Positions 33,863-42,776 of a stretch of DNA of 64,000 bases are shown here, piece after piece. Source of the DNA: Flavobacteriaceae bacterium (lineage in GTDB: Bacteria; Bacteroidota; Bacteroidia; Flavobacteriales; Flavobacteriaceae); assembly GCA_004762155.1 (NCBI GenBank), contig SIHP01000013.1, positions 62,001-126,000 on the forward strand, written 5' to 3'. Position 1 is the first letter of the stretch; every line of letters starts with the position of its first letter. The notes beneath the pieces are model-generated. The model ran no database searches and had not been told where the DNA came from. It was given only the letters and a program-made list of their open reading frames with translations. A program made the translations under genes and the position numbers.

Positions 33863-34879
33863 ATGAAAATTATAGTACCAATGGCAGGTATAGGCTCGCG
33901 TTTGAGACCTCATACACTAACTACTCCAAAACCTTTAACAGTAATCGCAGGAAAAACTATTGTACAACGTTTAGTTGAAGACATTAGTGGAGTTGTTGAT
34001 CAAAAAATAGATGAAATAGCTTTTATTATTGGTCCTGCTAAAAAAGGTTTCCCTTCAGACACAGCAGATAAATTAAAAGAAATAGCCAAGAACTTAGGCG
34101 CAAAAGGTTCTGTTTATGTTCAAGAAGAAGCTTTAGGTACTGCACACGCAATTTATTGTGCAAAAGAATCAATCAGTGGTCCTTGTGTTGTTGCTTTTGC
34201 TGATACTTTATTTAAAGCTGATTTTACTTTAGATGCTACAAAAGATGGAGCAATTTGGGTAAAACAAGTAGAAGATCCAAGTGCTTTTGGTGTGGTAAAG
34301 TTGAAAGATGGAATTATTACTGATTTTGTTGAAAAACCAAAAGAATTTGTTTCTGATTTAGCAATTATTGGTATTTATTACTTTAAAGATGGTGATAAAT
34401 TACGTAGTGAAATTAAAGATTTAATTGATAATGATATTAAAGAACACGGCGAATACCAATTAACAAATGTTTTAGAATCTTTAAAACAACAAGGCGCTCA
34501 ATTTATTCCTGGTACAGTAAATACTTGGATGGATTGTGGTAAAAAAGATCCTACAGTAGACACTAACAAAATTGTATTAGGATTTGAACATGCTAACGGA
34601 AATAATTTAGTGTCTGATGACGTTATATTAGAGAATTCAGAAATTATTCAACCTTGTTATATAGGTAAAAACGTTGTGTTAAAAAACACAAAAGTTGGTC
34701 CGTATGTTTCAATAGGAGAAAACAGTACTGTTGAAGAGTCAACAATAACAAACTCATTAATTCAAACAAACGTTACTATTTCTAATGCAACTTTAGATAA
34801 TGCAATGATTGGAAATCATGCAAAATATAATGGTAACTATACATCTGTAAGCATTGGTGATTATACAGAACTTACATAA
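33863..34879 (+). CDS. Sugar-phosphate nucleotidyltransferase with C-terminal left-handed beta-helix
   Basis: The 338-residue cytoplasmic enzyme begins MKIIVPMAGIGSRLRPHTLT, the nucleotide-binding loop of the RmlA/GlmU family. QEEALGTAHAIYCAKE (near 93) and VAFADTLF (near 111) contact nucleotide and metal. From about 250 the sequence shows hexapeptide-like repeats (CYIGKNVVLKNTKVGPYVSIG), forming a beta-helix. The sugar is not identifiable. It starts an apparent operon with a TPR protein, DUF4292, an EnvC-like protein and an AI-2E permease, so a cell-envelope role is likely. The next frame overlaps its 3' end by 26 bp. Confidence 0.9.
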   Translation: MKIIVPMAGIGSRLRPHTLTTPKPLTVIAGKTIVQRLVEDISGVVDQKIDEIAFIIGPAKKGFPSDTADKLKEIAKNLGAKGSVYVQEEALGTAHAIYCAKESISGPCVVAFADTLFKADFTLDATKDGAIWVKQVEDPSAFGVVKLKDGIITDFVEKPKEFVSDLAIIGIYYFKDGDKLRSEIKDLIDNDIKEHGEYQLTNVLESLKQQGAQFIPGTVNTWMDCGKKDPTVDTNKIVLGFEHANGNNLVSDDVILENSEIIQPCYIGKNVVLKNTKVGPYVSIGENSTVEESTITNSLIQTNVTISNATLDNAMIGNHAKYNGNYTSVSIGDYTELT

Positions 34880-35813
34880 TAAAGCTTTTACAGCTACTTT
34901 AAAAATCAAGACAGGTATTTTACTTGTCTTGATTCTTTTGTCTTGCCCTATTTTTTGTCAAGACAGCATACCAGAAACTCAAAACCTAAAGTTTCAAGAA
35001 TACTTTTTTGCGGCAATTACTCAAAAAGCTATCAATAATCATCAGAAAGCAATTGAAAATTTAGAAGAATGTAATGTTATTATGCCTAGTAACACTTCTG
35101 TTTTGTTTGAACTTTCTAAAAACTACTTAAAATTAAATAAAACACCTCAAGCACTTGCTTACATCAACGAAGCGTTGCAATTAGCACCTAATAATCTTTG
35201 GCTTTTAGAACATGCTGTTGCTGTGTATAAAAAACAAAAAAATTATAGTGAAGCAATTGTAATTCAACAAAAAATTGCAGAAAATCATCCAAAGAAAAAA
35301 CGTCAAATAGTGTATTTGCACTTACAAAATAACGATACTGAATCGGCTAAAAAAGTTTTGTCTGAACTAGCAGAAGCTAAAATGTTAAACGCAAGACTTC
35401 GTAGAATTCAAAATCGATTAACGTTGTTAAATAATATTGAAAACAGCTATCAAAATAAAACAAAAACAACAGAAAATAAAGGAACAATTAAAGAACAATT
35501 TGAAAAGGAAAATTCATTTACAACCTTAGAAAAATTATTGCATCAACTAGATAAAAAAAACAACCCTGAACTTTTAAAGTATAGCAACAAGGGATTGCAA
35601 TTGTTTCCTGCACAACCGTTTGTTTATTTAATGAATGGAAAAGCGTTAAATAAAGACAAAAAACACAAAAAAGCTACAGAAAGTTTACAAAATGGTATTG
35701 ATTTTGTTATAGACAACGAAACCATGGAAAAAAGTTTTTACAAAGAACTAATTACTGCATATAAAGGATTAGGAGATACTAAAAACGTTACCAAATATCA
35801 AAAGAAATTATAA
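34854..35813 (+). CDS. TPR-repeat exported protein
   Basis: About 319 residues. A hydrophobic segment (KTGILLVLILLSCPIFCQD, about residues 19-37) works as a signal peptide. Helical TPR repeats follow (AITQKAINNHQKAIENLEECN, LFELSKNYLKLNKTPQALAYINEALQLAPNN, and again near the C-terminus, PFVYLMNGKALNKDKKHKKATESLQNG). No ATG is available; TTG 34854 or GTG 34857 are the first choices, and the true start could be later. It overlaps the nucleotidyltransferase and abuts the DUF4292 gene without a gap, so the proteins are co-expressed. It may be a scaffold for envelope assembly; the partner is unknown. Confidence 0.8.
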   Translation: MVIIQNLHNKAFTATLKIKTGILLVLILLSCPIFCQDSIPETQNLKFQEYFFAAITQKAINNHQKAIENLEECNVIMPSNTSVLFELSKNYLKLNKTPQALAYINEALQLAPNNLWLLEHAVAVYKKQKNYSEAIVIQQKIAENHPKKKRQIVYLHLQNNDTESAKKVLSELAEAKMLNARLRRIQNRLTLLNNIENSYQNKTKTTENKGTIKEQFEKENSFTTLEKLLHQLDKKNNPELLKYSNKGLQLFPAQPFVYLMNGKALNKDKKHKKATESLQNGIDFVIDNETMEKSFYKELITAYKGLGDTKNVTKYQKKL

Positions 35814-36584
35814 ATGAAATTCACCAAATATATTCTTATTTTTCTTATTGTTTTTGCCTCTTGTAAGTCAAGCAAAACAGTAACAGACACTTCTCTGGGA
35901 TTAAAAAAAATAGCTGCAAAAAAGTTAGCAAAAAAACATGTTGCCAATCATTTTGACAGAAAAACTGTTGATGCGAAATTAAAGATTGGTTTTAAAAACA
36001 AAAAACAAGATGTTGATTTCTCTGTTAAAATGAGAATTAAAAAAGACGAAGTTATTTGGCTAAAAGGCTCTAAAATAATTACGGTTTTTAAAGCTAAAAT
36101 AACACCAAATAAAGTGAGTTTTTATTCGCCTTATATGAAAAACTATATTGAAGGTGATTTTTCTATATTGAAGAAAATATTAGGTACAGAAATTAATTTT
36201 CAACAGCTACAAAATATGTTATTAGGACAAGCTTTGTTTGATTTAAAATCTGAAAAACATATAGCAAATGTGGATGAAAAAGCGTACATTCTATCACCAA
36301 AAAAACAATCGGAAGTTTTTAAATTATTTTACTGGTTAAATCCTAATCATTTTAAATTAAATCAACAATCGTTAGTTAACGAAACAAAAAACCAACGATT
36401 AGATATTATTTATCCTGCTTATAAGAAAACAAACAATACTTTGTTTCCTCAAAGCATAAAAATAAAAGCAAAAGACGCCAAAACATTTACCAATATAAAT
36501 ATGGTTGTTCGTTCTGTTGAATTTGACAAAGAAATTAGCACACCTTTTAAAATCCCAACTGGATATAAAGAAATTAAACTATAA
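35814..36584 (+). CDS. DUF4292 lipoprotein (LolA/LolB-like fold)
   Basis: This 256-residue lipoprotein has a signal peptide with lipobox FASC (Cys17), then SSKTVTDTS. The DUF4292 body includes FDRKTVDAKLKIGFKNKKQDVDFSVKMRIKKDEVIWLKGSKII and PFKIPTGYKEIKL at the end. DUF4292 is found mainly in Bacteroidetes and resembles lipoprotein-carrier folds, so it may bind lipid or lipoprotein in the periplasm. The gene starts 1 bp after the TPR stop and overlaps the next ATG (TAATG), so translation is coupled. Confidence 0.88.
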   Translation: MKFTKYILIFLIVFASCKSSKTVTDTSLGLKKIAAKKLAKKHVANHFDRKTVDAKLKIGFKNKKQDVDFSVKMRIKKDEVIWLKGSKIITVFKAKITPNKVSFYSPYMKNYIEGDFSILKKILGTEINFQQLQNMLLGQALFDLKSEKHIANVDEKAYILSPKKQSEVFKLFYWLNPNHFKLNQQSLVNETKNQRLDIIYPAYKKTNNTLFPQSIKIKAKDAKTFTNINMVVRSVEFDKEISTPFKIPTGYKEIKL

Positions 36585-37795
36585 TGAAAAAACATCTTTT
36601 TTACACTTTTTTACTGCTTTTTATCAGCTTTAGTTTTGTTGGGTTTAGCCAAACAAGAAAAGAGCTAGAAAACCGTAGAAAAAAGCTAAATAGAGAGATA
36701 GAAAAAGTAAATACATTATTATTTAAAACAGAAAAGAAAAAAAGTAACGCTTTAGATGATCTAAAGGATATTAATCAAAAAATTACAGTTCGTGAACGCT
36801 TAATAGAAACTATTGAATTAGAAATAAAAGAGCTTTCTAAAGAAATTAAACAAAACGAAAAAAAAATAACTAGTTACAACAAAAACTTAACTGCTTTAAA
36901 AGCTGATTATGCTGATATGGTTTTTAAATCCTATAAAAGTAAATCACATCAAAGTAAAACCATGTTTTTATTATCTTCTGAGAGCTTTTATCAGGCTTAT
37001 AAAAGGATAAAATACATTGAGCAATATAAAGATTTCCGTAAAAAACAAGGTGAAAAAATTATTACTCAAACCAATCTTATTGAAAAATCTAACGATTCTT
37101 TAACCAAAAAAAAAGACGAGAAAAAACGTTTAATTGGTCAAGAAAAAAAGCAACAAGATTATATTGAAGGAGATAAAAAAAATCAAGAAGATTTAGTTTC
37201 TCAAATAAAAAAGCAAGAAAGTAAGTACAAAAAACAGCTTCAAGATAAAATAAAAGAAGAAAAAAGAGTCGCTAAAAAATTAGATAAAATAATTAGAGCC
37301 GCTATTGCAAAAGCCAATAAAGCAAAAAAAGGAAAGGCTAAAAAAGATGAACTTTTATTAAATGCTGCTGAAAAATCGTTAAAAGCAAACTTTGAACAAA
37401 ACAAAGGGCGTTTGCCTTGGCCACTAAACGGATTAATTACTAGAAAATTTGGTGTACAACCTCATCCTACTTTTAAAGGAATTAGTATTAATAGTACTGG
37501 ATTGCATATTAGAGGAAAAAAAGGAGACAAAGCCAAAAGTGTTTTTAACGGTAAGGTATTAGCTATTCAGCTTTTATCAAAAGGAAGAAAATCTGTTCTA
37601 ATACAACATGGAGATTATATTACTGCGTATAATAACTTAAAAGAAATTTACGTTAAAAAAGGAGATGTTGTAAAAACAGGTACTGTTTTAGGGCAAATTT
37701 TTACAGATAAAGTTACCGGAAAAAGTAATCTTATTTTTATTTTATACAAAAACACCAATCCATTAAATCCATCTGATTGGATTGCAAATAAATAA
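36584..37795 (+). CDS. EnvC-like coiled-coil protein with degenerate LytM (M23) domain
   Basis: The 403 residues have a signal peptide (to VGFSQ), then a long Lys/Glu-rich coiled coil (about 22-245), then a LytM-type domain from about 285 (RLPWPLNGLITRKFGVQPHPTFKGISI). The catalytic residues of active M23 enzymes are not all present. The first His of HPTFKGIS is kept, but the expected Asp is Ser. The HxH pair is replaced (SNLIFILYK). This matches EnvC, which activates amidases at the septum without cutting peptidoglycan itself. It overlaps both neighbours by the TAATG arrangement. Confidence 0.9.
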   Translation: MKKHLFYTFLLLFISFSFVGFSQTRKELENRRKKLNREIEKVNTLLFKTEKKKSNALDDLKDINQKITVRERLIETIELEIKELSKEIKQNEKKITSYNKNLTALKADYADMVFKSYKSKSHQSKTMFLLSSESFYQAYKRIKYIEQYKDFRKKQGEKIITQTNLIEKSNDSLTKKKDEKKRLIGQEKKQQDYIEGDKKNQEDLVSQIKKQESKYKKQLQDKIKEEKRVAKKLDKIIRAAIAKANKAKKGKAKKDELLLNAAEKSLKANFEQNKGRLPWPLNGLITRKFGVQPHPTFKGISINSTGLHIRGKKGDKAKSVFNGKVLAIQLLSKGRKSVLIQHGDYITAYNNLKEIYVKKGDVVKTGTVLGQIFTDKVTGKSNLIFILYKNTNPLNPSDWIANK

Positions 37796-38853
37796 TGAAA
37801 AACGCAACTAATTTTATTGTCATTACAGCTGCCATTATTGCTATTTTGGTTGTTGGAAAAGGAATTTTAATTCCGTTTATTTTTGCTTTAATATTTTGGT
37901 TTTTAACGAGGGAAATACGCAAAACAATATATAAACTTCCATTTGCAAAACGATTTATACCAAAATGGTTGAGTAATATTTTGGTATTTACCATAATTAT
38001 TTTGGCTTTTGGTTTTATTTCGGAAATTATTACCAATAGTATTACTGATCTTACCACTTCGTATAGCGAATACGAACCTAACGTAGAAAATATTATAAAA
38101 AATCTATCTGGTTATTTCCATGTAGACGTTGTTACTTCTATCAAATCTGTTGTTGGAGATTTTAACTATGGTTCTGTTCTTGGTGAAATTGCAAATGGTG
38201 TAAGCGGTATTTTAGGAGATACTTTTATGATTCTTATTTATGCTTTATTTATCTTTTTAGAAGAAAGCAGTTTGATAAAAAAGATAAGTAAAATATTTCC
38301 AACAAAACAGTCTTATGATAGCATGAATAGTATTTTAGAAAAAATTGAGTTTTCAATTTCTAATTACTTACGTCTAAAAACATACGTAAGCATTCTTACA
38401 GGTGTTTTAAGCTACTTAATTTTATTTTTTGTTGGTGTAGATAGTGCTCCGTTTTGGGCGTTTTTAATCTTCTTATTAAATTATATACCAACTATTGGTT
38501 CATTAATAGCAACTGCTTTTCCAGCAATATTTTGTTTAATTCAGTTTGGAGAATTAACTCCTTTTTTAATTGTGTTAATTGCTGTTGGTTTAGTACAAGT
38601 AATTGTTGGAAACCTAATAGAACCTCGACTGTTTGGTAAGTCTTTAAATGTCAGCCCGTTAGTAACCATTTTATCACTAGCTATTTGGGGACAAATTTGG
38701 GGAATTACTGGTATGATTTTATCTGTATTATTTACCGTAATTATGATTATCGTTTTCTCTCAATTCGAAAAAACAAGATCCATAGCGATTCTCCTATCTG
38801 AAAACGGTGAAATAGATGATATTACGAAACAAAATAAAGCTATTAAAAAATAA
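37795..38853 (+). CDS. AI-2E family (PerM/YdiK-like) membrane permease
   Basis: This 352-residue inner-membrane protein has seven to eight predicted helices. Helices 1-2 are in the first 75 residues, there is a large middle loop, and a cluster of four helices spans 200-330. The family block NYIPTIGSLIATAFPAIFCLIQFG and VGNLIEPRLFGKSLNVSPLV near the end is diagnostic. Despite the name, most members are not proven autoinducer exporters; some are Na+/H+ antiporters. It overlaps the EnvC-like gene (TAATG) and ends the operon. Confidence 0.9.
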   Translation: MKNATNFIVITAAIIAILVVGKGILIPFIFALIFWFLTREIRKTIYKLPFAKRFIPKWLSNILVFTIIILAFGFISEIITNSITDLTTSYSEYEPNVENIIKNLSGYFHVDVVTSIKSVVGDFNYGSVLGEIANGVSGILGDTFMILIYALFIFLEESSLIKKISKIFPTKQSYDSMNSILEKIEFSISNYLRLKTYVSILTGVLSYLILFFVGVDSAPFWAFLIFLLNYIPTIGSLIATAFPAIFCLIQFGELTPFLIVLIAVGLVQVIVGNLIEPRLFGKSLNVSPLVTILSLAIWGQIWGITGMILSVLFTVIMIIVFSQFEKTRSIAILLSENGEIDDITKQNKAIKK

Positions 38854-38896
38854 CTTTATCTTCGCAAATATTCTCGAGGCAAACGTCTGCTAATTA

Positions 38897-38924
38897 AATC
38901 CTTGTCTGTCGCCCTGCGATTAAA
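38897..38924 (-). repeat. Dispersed repeat, family D, copy 3
   Basis: Read on the minus strand it is TTAATCGCAGGGCGACAGAC then AAGGATTT, matching copies at 10411 and 17766. It fills part of the 94-bp gap between two convergent genes. Confidence 0.5.
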
Positions 38925-38947
38925 ATAGAAAATGTTTGTTATTTTAA

Positions 38948-39460
38948 TTAATCAAAAAACAATGCTTTTAATTCTGTAGCATCTTTTGGAGCTAATTTTC
39001 CTGCTAAGATTAAGCTTAATTGCTTTCTACGCAAAGCACCTTCAAAACGTGTTTTTTCTAAATCTGTCTCTGGTATTACTGGTGCAATTGGTACAGGTTT
39101 TCCGGTTTCATCCACAGCTACAAAGGTATAAATACCTTCATTTACTTGAGTTCTTTCTCCAGACTGACGATCTTCAATCCAAACATCTACATAAATTTCC
39201 ATAGAAGATCTAAAAGCTCTTGAAACTTTAGCTTCTACAGTAACTACACTACCAACAGGTACAGATTTTGTAAAGGAAACATGATTTACAGAAGCAGTAA
39301 CAACAATTCTACGCGAATGTCTTCTTGCAGCAATACTACAAGCTCTATCCATTCTTGCTAATAATTCTCCACCAAAAAGATTATCTAAATAATTTGTTTC
39401 ACCAGGTAAAACAAGATCGGTAAGTACAGTTAATGATTCTTTAGGCGTTTTTGCTACCAT
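38948..39460 (-). CDS. Acyl-CoA thioesterase, hotdog fold
   Basis: The 170-residue enzyme hydrolyses acyl-CoA to free acid and CoA. It has the YciA/BFIT-like block ETNYLDNLFGGELLARMDRACSIAARRHS, with the catalytic Asp/Asn positions typical of this subfamily, then VTASVNHVSFTKSVPVGSVVTVEAKV. The start at 39460 (MVAKTPKES) is chosen because a -7 box (TATCTTTG on the minus strand, 39476-39483) lies just upstream, inside the longer frame. The gene stands alone. Confidence 0.9.
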   Translation of the reverse strand: MVAKTPKESLTVLTDLVLPGETNYLDNLFGGELLARMDRACSIAARRHSRRIVVTASVNHVSFTKSVPVGSVVTVEAKVSRAFRSSMEIYVDVWIEDRQSGERTQVNEGIYTFVAVDETGKPVPIAPVIPETDLEKTRFEGALRRKQLSLILAGKLAPKDATELKALFFD

Positions 39461-39475
39461 CAATAAATTTTTCTG

Positions 39476-39483
39476 CAAAGATA
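39476..39483 (-). promoter_or_regulatory. -7 element for the thioesterase gene
   Basis: TATCTTTG on the minus strand matches TAnnTTTG. Transcription should start near 39470, about 10 nt before the ATG at 39460. Confidence 0.6.
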
Positions 39484-39522
39484 TACAATCCTTCTTCAAG
39501 AAGTTTTGTTATAGGTTTGTAC

Positions 39523-40443
39523 CTAATTGAAGTTTTTAACTAACAACCAAGCATCTTCAAAACCAATTTCTTTAATACTTTCTAAAGCAATCCTAGCTTC
39601 TTGTTTAGTTTCATAACTATCAAAAGACACTTGCGTTAATCCCCATTTATTTACACCTAAAACACGTGCATTATAACCTTGGTTAATCAATTGATTTACT
39701 TTCTTCTGCGCATTTTTAGTTAACTGAAAAGCTCCAGCAACAACATGAAAATCTTTTGTATTTGCTTTAGAAGCATTTAAATTAATTGTAGGTAATGGAC
39801 TATCAATAACAAAAGTTGCCGATTGTATTTTTTGCTCTACTTTTTCTTGTTGCTTAGCGAATTTAGTAGCTTCTTGTGTTTTGTTATATTCGTTAAAACC
39901 AAGAGTTCCAACAGTTAATAAAATAGCTGCAGCTGCGGCTACTTTTATAAATGCAGGCATTGTTCTTCTTGCTGTTTCTTCAACAGGAGCTTCATTAACA
40001 GGTATTAAAGGAATTACTTGCTCTTTAAAACGTTCTGTTGCCGAAGCAGTAATTGTTGATAAACCAAACGATTCTGTTAAGAAGTTTGAAGTTGTATTTG
40101 GTTCAAAAACTATTTGTTTCTCTTCATTTAAAGTTAACACTCCAACATCTGAAATTTCAATAGAATTATCTTCTATTTCATCTTGCCATTTTAAAACTAC
40201 TGTATTAATAAATGTAGTAGCTTTTTCAAATGATATGTTTTCAATAGAAGCAACATAATTGGCTAATAAACCATCATTGTGTTTCAAATTAGCATTAAAA
40301 CTAATTTGTTTCGTTGGTGGCGAAAATGTGTGCGTATCACTTATTGACGCACCTATTTTATTGGTTATAAAACCTCCAAAATTTGGTACAATTACACAAT
40401 CGTATCTATATAGTAAATCGTTAATATAGTTTGCTAACTTCAT
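39523..40443 (-). CDS. HU-like (CCDC81-type) and SPOR-domain membrane protein
   Basis: 306 residues from MKLANYINDLLYRYDCVIVP. Residues 1-130 form the two bacterial CCDC81-like HU domains (VPNFGGFITNKIGASISDTHTFSPP, NDGLLANYVASIENISFEKA). A single membrane helix (AFIKVAAAAAILLTVGTLGF) follows near residue 170. The C-terminal SPOR domain (FHVVAGAFQLTKNAQKKVNQL onwards) binds denuded peptidoglycan at division sites. The protein therefore spans the inner membrane with the HU part in the cytoplasm. ATG 40443 lies only a few bases beyond a -7 box (TAACTTTG, 40449-40456 on the minus strand), so the message is nearly leaderless. It is divergent from dprA. Confidence 0.88.
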   Translation of the reverse strand: MKLANYINDLLYRYDCVIVPNFGGFITNKIGASISDTHTFSPPTKQISFNANLKHNDGLLANYVASIENISFEKATTFINTVVLKWQDEIEDNSIEISDVGVLTLNEEKQIVFEPNTTSNFLTESFGLSTITASATERFKEQVIPLIPVNEAPVEETARRTMPAFIKVAAAAAILLTVGTLGFNEYNKTQEATKFAKQQEKVEQKIQSATFVIDSPLPTINLNASKANTKDFHVVAGAFQLTKNAQKKVNQLINQGYNARVLGVNKWGLTQVSFDSYETKQEARIALESIKEIGFEDAWLLVKNFN

Positions 40444-40448
40444 ACAAA

Positions 40449-40456
40449 CAAAGTTA
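40449..40456 (-). promoter_or_regulatory. -7 element for the HU/SPOR gene
   Basis: TAACTTTG matches TAnnTTTG on the minus strand and ends 5 bp before the ATG at 40443. This supports the shorter start and a leaderless or near-leaderless message. Confidence 0.55.
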
Positions 40457-40537
40457 GCTTTTTTGTACATTTTTACAACTATTTTACACAATTGTTATCA
40501 ACAAATATTTTGTATATTGATTTTCAAAAAATTGCAA

Positions 40538-41635
40538 ATGAATATAGATGAATTATTGGCGGTTTTGCGCTTGCAAGCCACGCCAAAAATTGGTGATGTT
40601 ATGGCCAAAAAGCTCATTTCAACTTTAGGAAGTGCTAAAAATGTGTTTAAGGAAACAAAATCTTCACTATTAAAAATTGATGGAATAGGGGAGTTATTAG
40701 TTAAAAATTTATTGGATACTTCTCCTTTAAAAAAAGCAGAGCGAGAACTTCAATTTATTGAAAAAAATAATATTGATTACACTTATTTTTTAGACGATTC
40801 TTATCCTGATAAATTGAAACACTGTATTGACAGTCCTATTTTATTATTTACTGATGGAAATATCAATATAAAAAATCAAAAAATAATTTCTATTGTTGGT
40901 ACAAGAAACATCACCGCTTATGGACGCGATTTTTGTAATGAATTAATTGAAGATTTAGCCAAACACAACCCTGTTATTGTTAGTGGTTTTGCTTATGGTG
41001 TAGACATTTGTGCGCACAAGGCTGCTATAAAAAACAACTTACAAACTATTGGCGTATTTGCACATGGTTTGGATGAAATTTATCCCAAAGTTCACAAAAA
41101 ACACATGAGAGATGTTATTGAAAACGGTGGATTTTTTACAGAGTTTTGGCATGATGAAAAACCATTACGTGAAAATTTTTTAAAAAGGAATAGAGTAGTA
41201 GCTGGAATGTCTGAAGCAACAATTGTTATAGAATCTGCGGCAAAAGGAGGCTCTTTAGTAACTGCTGATATTGCTAACTCATATAATAAAGATGTTTTTG
41301 CATTGCCAGGAAGAGTTACTGATGTATTTAGCAAAGGCTGTAATAATTTAATTAAAAACAACCAAGCACATTTACTAAATTCATCTGAAGATATTGTAAA
41401 AATGCTGAATTGGGACATCCAAAAAAAAGAAACGGTTAAACAAACACAATTGTTTATTCAGTTAAACGAAACGGAACAAAAAATACATACCTATTTGCAA
41501 CAAAACGGAAAACAATTGTTAGATGTTATTGCTATGGATTGTAAAATACCAACCTATCAACTTTCGTCTATTTTATTACAAATGGAATTAAAAGGCTGCA
41601 TAAAACCACTTCCTGGAAAACTATTTGAAATTTAG
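40538..41635 (+). CDS. dprA: DNA-processing protein DprA
   Basis: 365 residues. DprA protects incoming single-stranded DNA and loads RecA in natural transformation. An N-terminal helix-hairpin-helix region (IGDVMAKKLISTLGS, LLKIDGIGELLVKNLL) is followed by the Rossmann core with ISIVGTRNITAYGRDF, VSGFAYGVDICAHKAAI, GVFAHGLDEIYP and VIESAAKGGSLVTADIA. A C-terminal winged helix begins about 310. The start MNIDELLAVLRLQ at 40538 fits homologues; the longer upstream frame would overlap the promoter of the divergent gene. It is the only competence gene in the window. Confidence 0.94.
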   Translation: MNIDELLAVLRLQATPKIGDVMAKKLISTLGSAKNVFKETKSSLLKIDGIGELLVKNLLDTSPLKKAERELQFIEKNNIDYTYFLDDSYPDKLKHCIDSPILLFTDGNINIKNQKIISIVGTRNITAYGRDFCNELIEDLAKHNPVIVSGFAYGVDICAHKAAIKNNLQTIGVFAHGLDEIYPKVHKKHMRDVIENGGFFTEFWHDEKPLRENFLKRNRVVAGMSEATIVIESAAKGGSLVTADIANSYNKDVFALPGRVTDVFSKGCNNLIKNNQAHLLNSSEDIVKMLNWDIQKKETVKQTQLFIQLNETEQKIHTYLQQNGKQLLDVIAMDCKIPTYQLSSILLQMELKGCIKPLPGKLFEI

Positions 41636-41697
41636 AAAATCTATTTCGTAAATTATAACGATTTTTGAATTGTATTTAAAGTATTAAAAATAATTTT

Positions 41698-42756
41698 ATG
41701 GCCTCCGACGAAAAATTAATGTCTAAAAAAAAACCTGCTTATCCTATTAATCAGTTTTTAGAAGAATATTTAATAGAACATAGTAGAAGTATAAAAATAC
41801 CTGTTTTTTATGATGATTTATTACGTTTCCAAGGCTCTATAAATTTGTACGATAAAAATGATGAAGACACGCTTTGGATACGTGTTTATTATTCTGAATT
41901 TGAACGACAAGAAATTGATTTAAGCTTAAAAAAAGTTTACAACATTTTACACTCCAACGGAAATGAAGATAACATTCAGTATTTAAATATTGACGCTATT
42001 GACTATTGTACGTTTGGTAACTCAAAGCCATTTCGAGTAAAAGTTCGTAATATTTTAAATGATAACTACACGTATTTTTACGTTAAAAAAACCGATGCTT
42101 CTCGTGTTTATGGTTTAGAATTGGAACACATACTTTCTCCATACAACCTCAACTTTTTGGTATATGAAGACACGTTAATTGAAGAACATATTGCAGGAAT
42201 ACCTGGAGACACTTTTATTAAAGATATTTTACCCAAATGTACCGAAGCTGAAAAAGCAGAAATTGCTAAAGAGTTTGTAAAATTTAACGAACGTTGTATG
42301 ATTCGTTTATTAGGTGATATGCGCTCGTACAACTATGTAATTGTACCTACTCATGATTTTGATCAAGTAGTGTATAAAATACGTGGAATTGACTTTGATC
42401 AGCAATGTTTTGAAGGGAAATTTAAAGTATACTATCCGCAGTTTTTTAAAGAGAACTTTCCAATGGTAAAATTAGTAACCGACAAATTACTCACCAATTC
42501 TATTGAGCAGTATAAATTAGAAGAGCGTTCTATTGTAGCGAAACGAATTTTATCTTCGGAAGACCGCGTTAATGAATTGGTTTTTTGTATGAAAAATGAC
42601 ACTATTTCTAACAACGAGAATATAGAATTGCTTAAAAATCAAGTGTATGGTTTTACCAAAGACATCAATTTCAAAAAAAGTAAAAATATGGGCGAAATTT
42701 TAGAAAATGCGCTTGAGTTTGTAAAAAGAAATTATGAAGATGTTACTACGCATTAA
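41698..42756 (+). CDS. Conserved hypothetical protein, unknown function
   Basis: The 352 residues have no signal peptide or membrane helix, so it is cytoplasmic. The sequence is well ordered in mixed alpha and beta segments, with a Tyr/Asp-rich first half (IKIPVFYDDLLRFQGSINLYD) and a basic C-terminal end. FNERCMIRLLGDMRSYNYVIVP and IRGIDFDQQCFEGKFKVYYPQFF in the middle faintly recall a kinase-like HxD/D pattern, but I cannot assign a fold. Codon use looks like its neighbours. It lies 62 bp after dprA and 20 bp before a small lipoprotein gene. Confidence 0.75.
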   Translation: MASDEKLMSKKKPAYPINQFLEEYLIEHSRSIKIPVFYDDLLRFQGSINLYDKNDEDTLWIRVYYSEFERQEIDLSLKKVYNILHSNGNEDNIQYLNIDAIDYCTFGNSKPFRVKVRNILNDNYTYFYVKKTDASRVYGLELEHILSPYNLNFLVYEDTLIEEHIAGIPGDTFIKDILPKCTEAEKAEIAKEFVKFNERCMIRLLGDMRSYNYVIVPTHDFDQVVYKIRGIDFDQQCFEGKFKVYYPQFFKENFPMVKLVTDKLLTNSIEQYKLEERSIVAKRILSSEDRVNELVFCMKNDTISNNENIELLKNQVYGFTKDINFKKSKNMGEILENALEFVKRNYEDVTTH

Positions 42757-42776
42757 TACTTTATAGCAACTTATAA

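Noticed and set aside
40463-40537. N-terminal extension of dprA (25 residues)
   Set aside because: It lies next to the divergent HU/SPOR promoter and does not resemble DprA; ATG 40538 fits the family.
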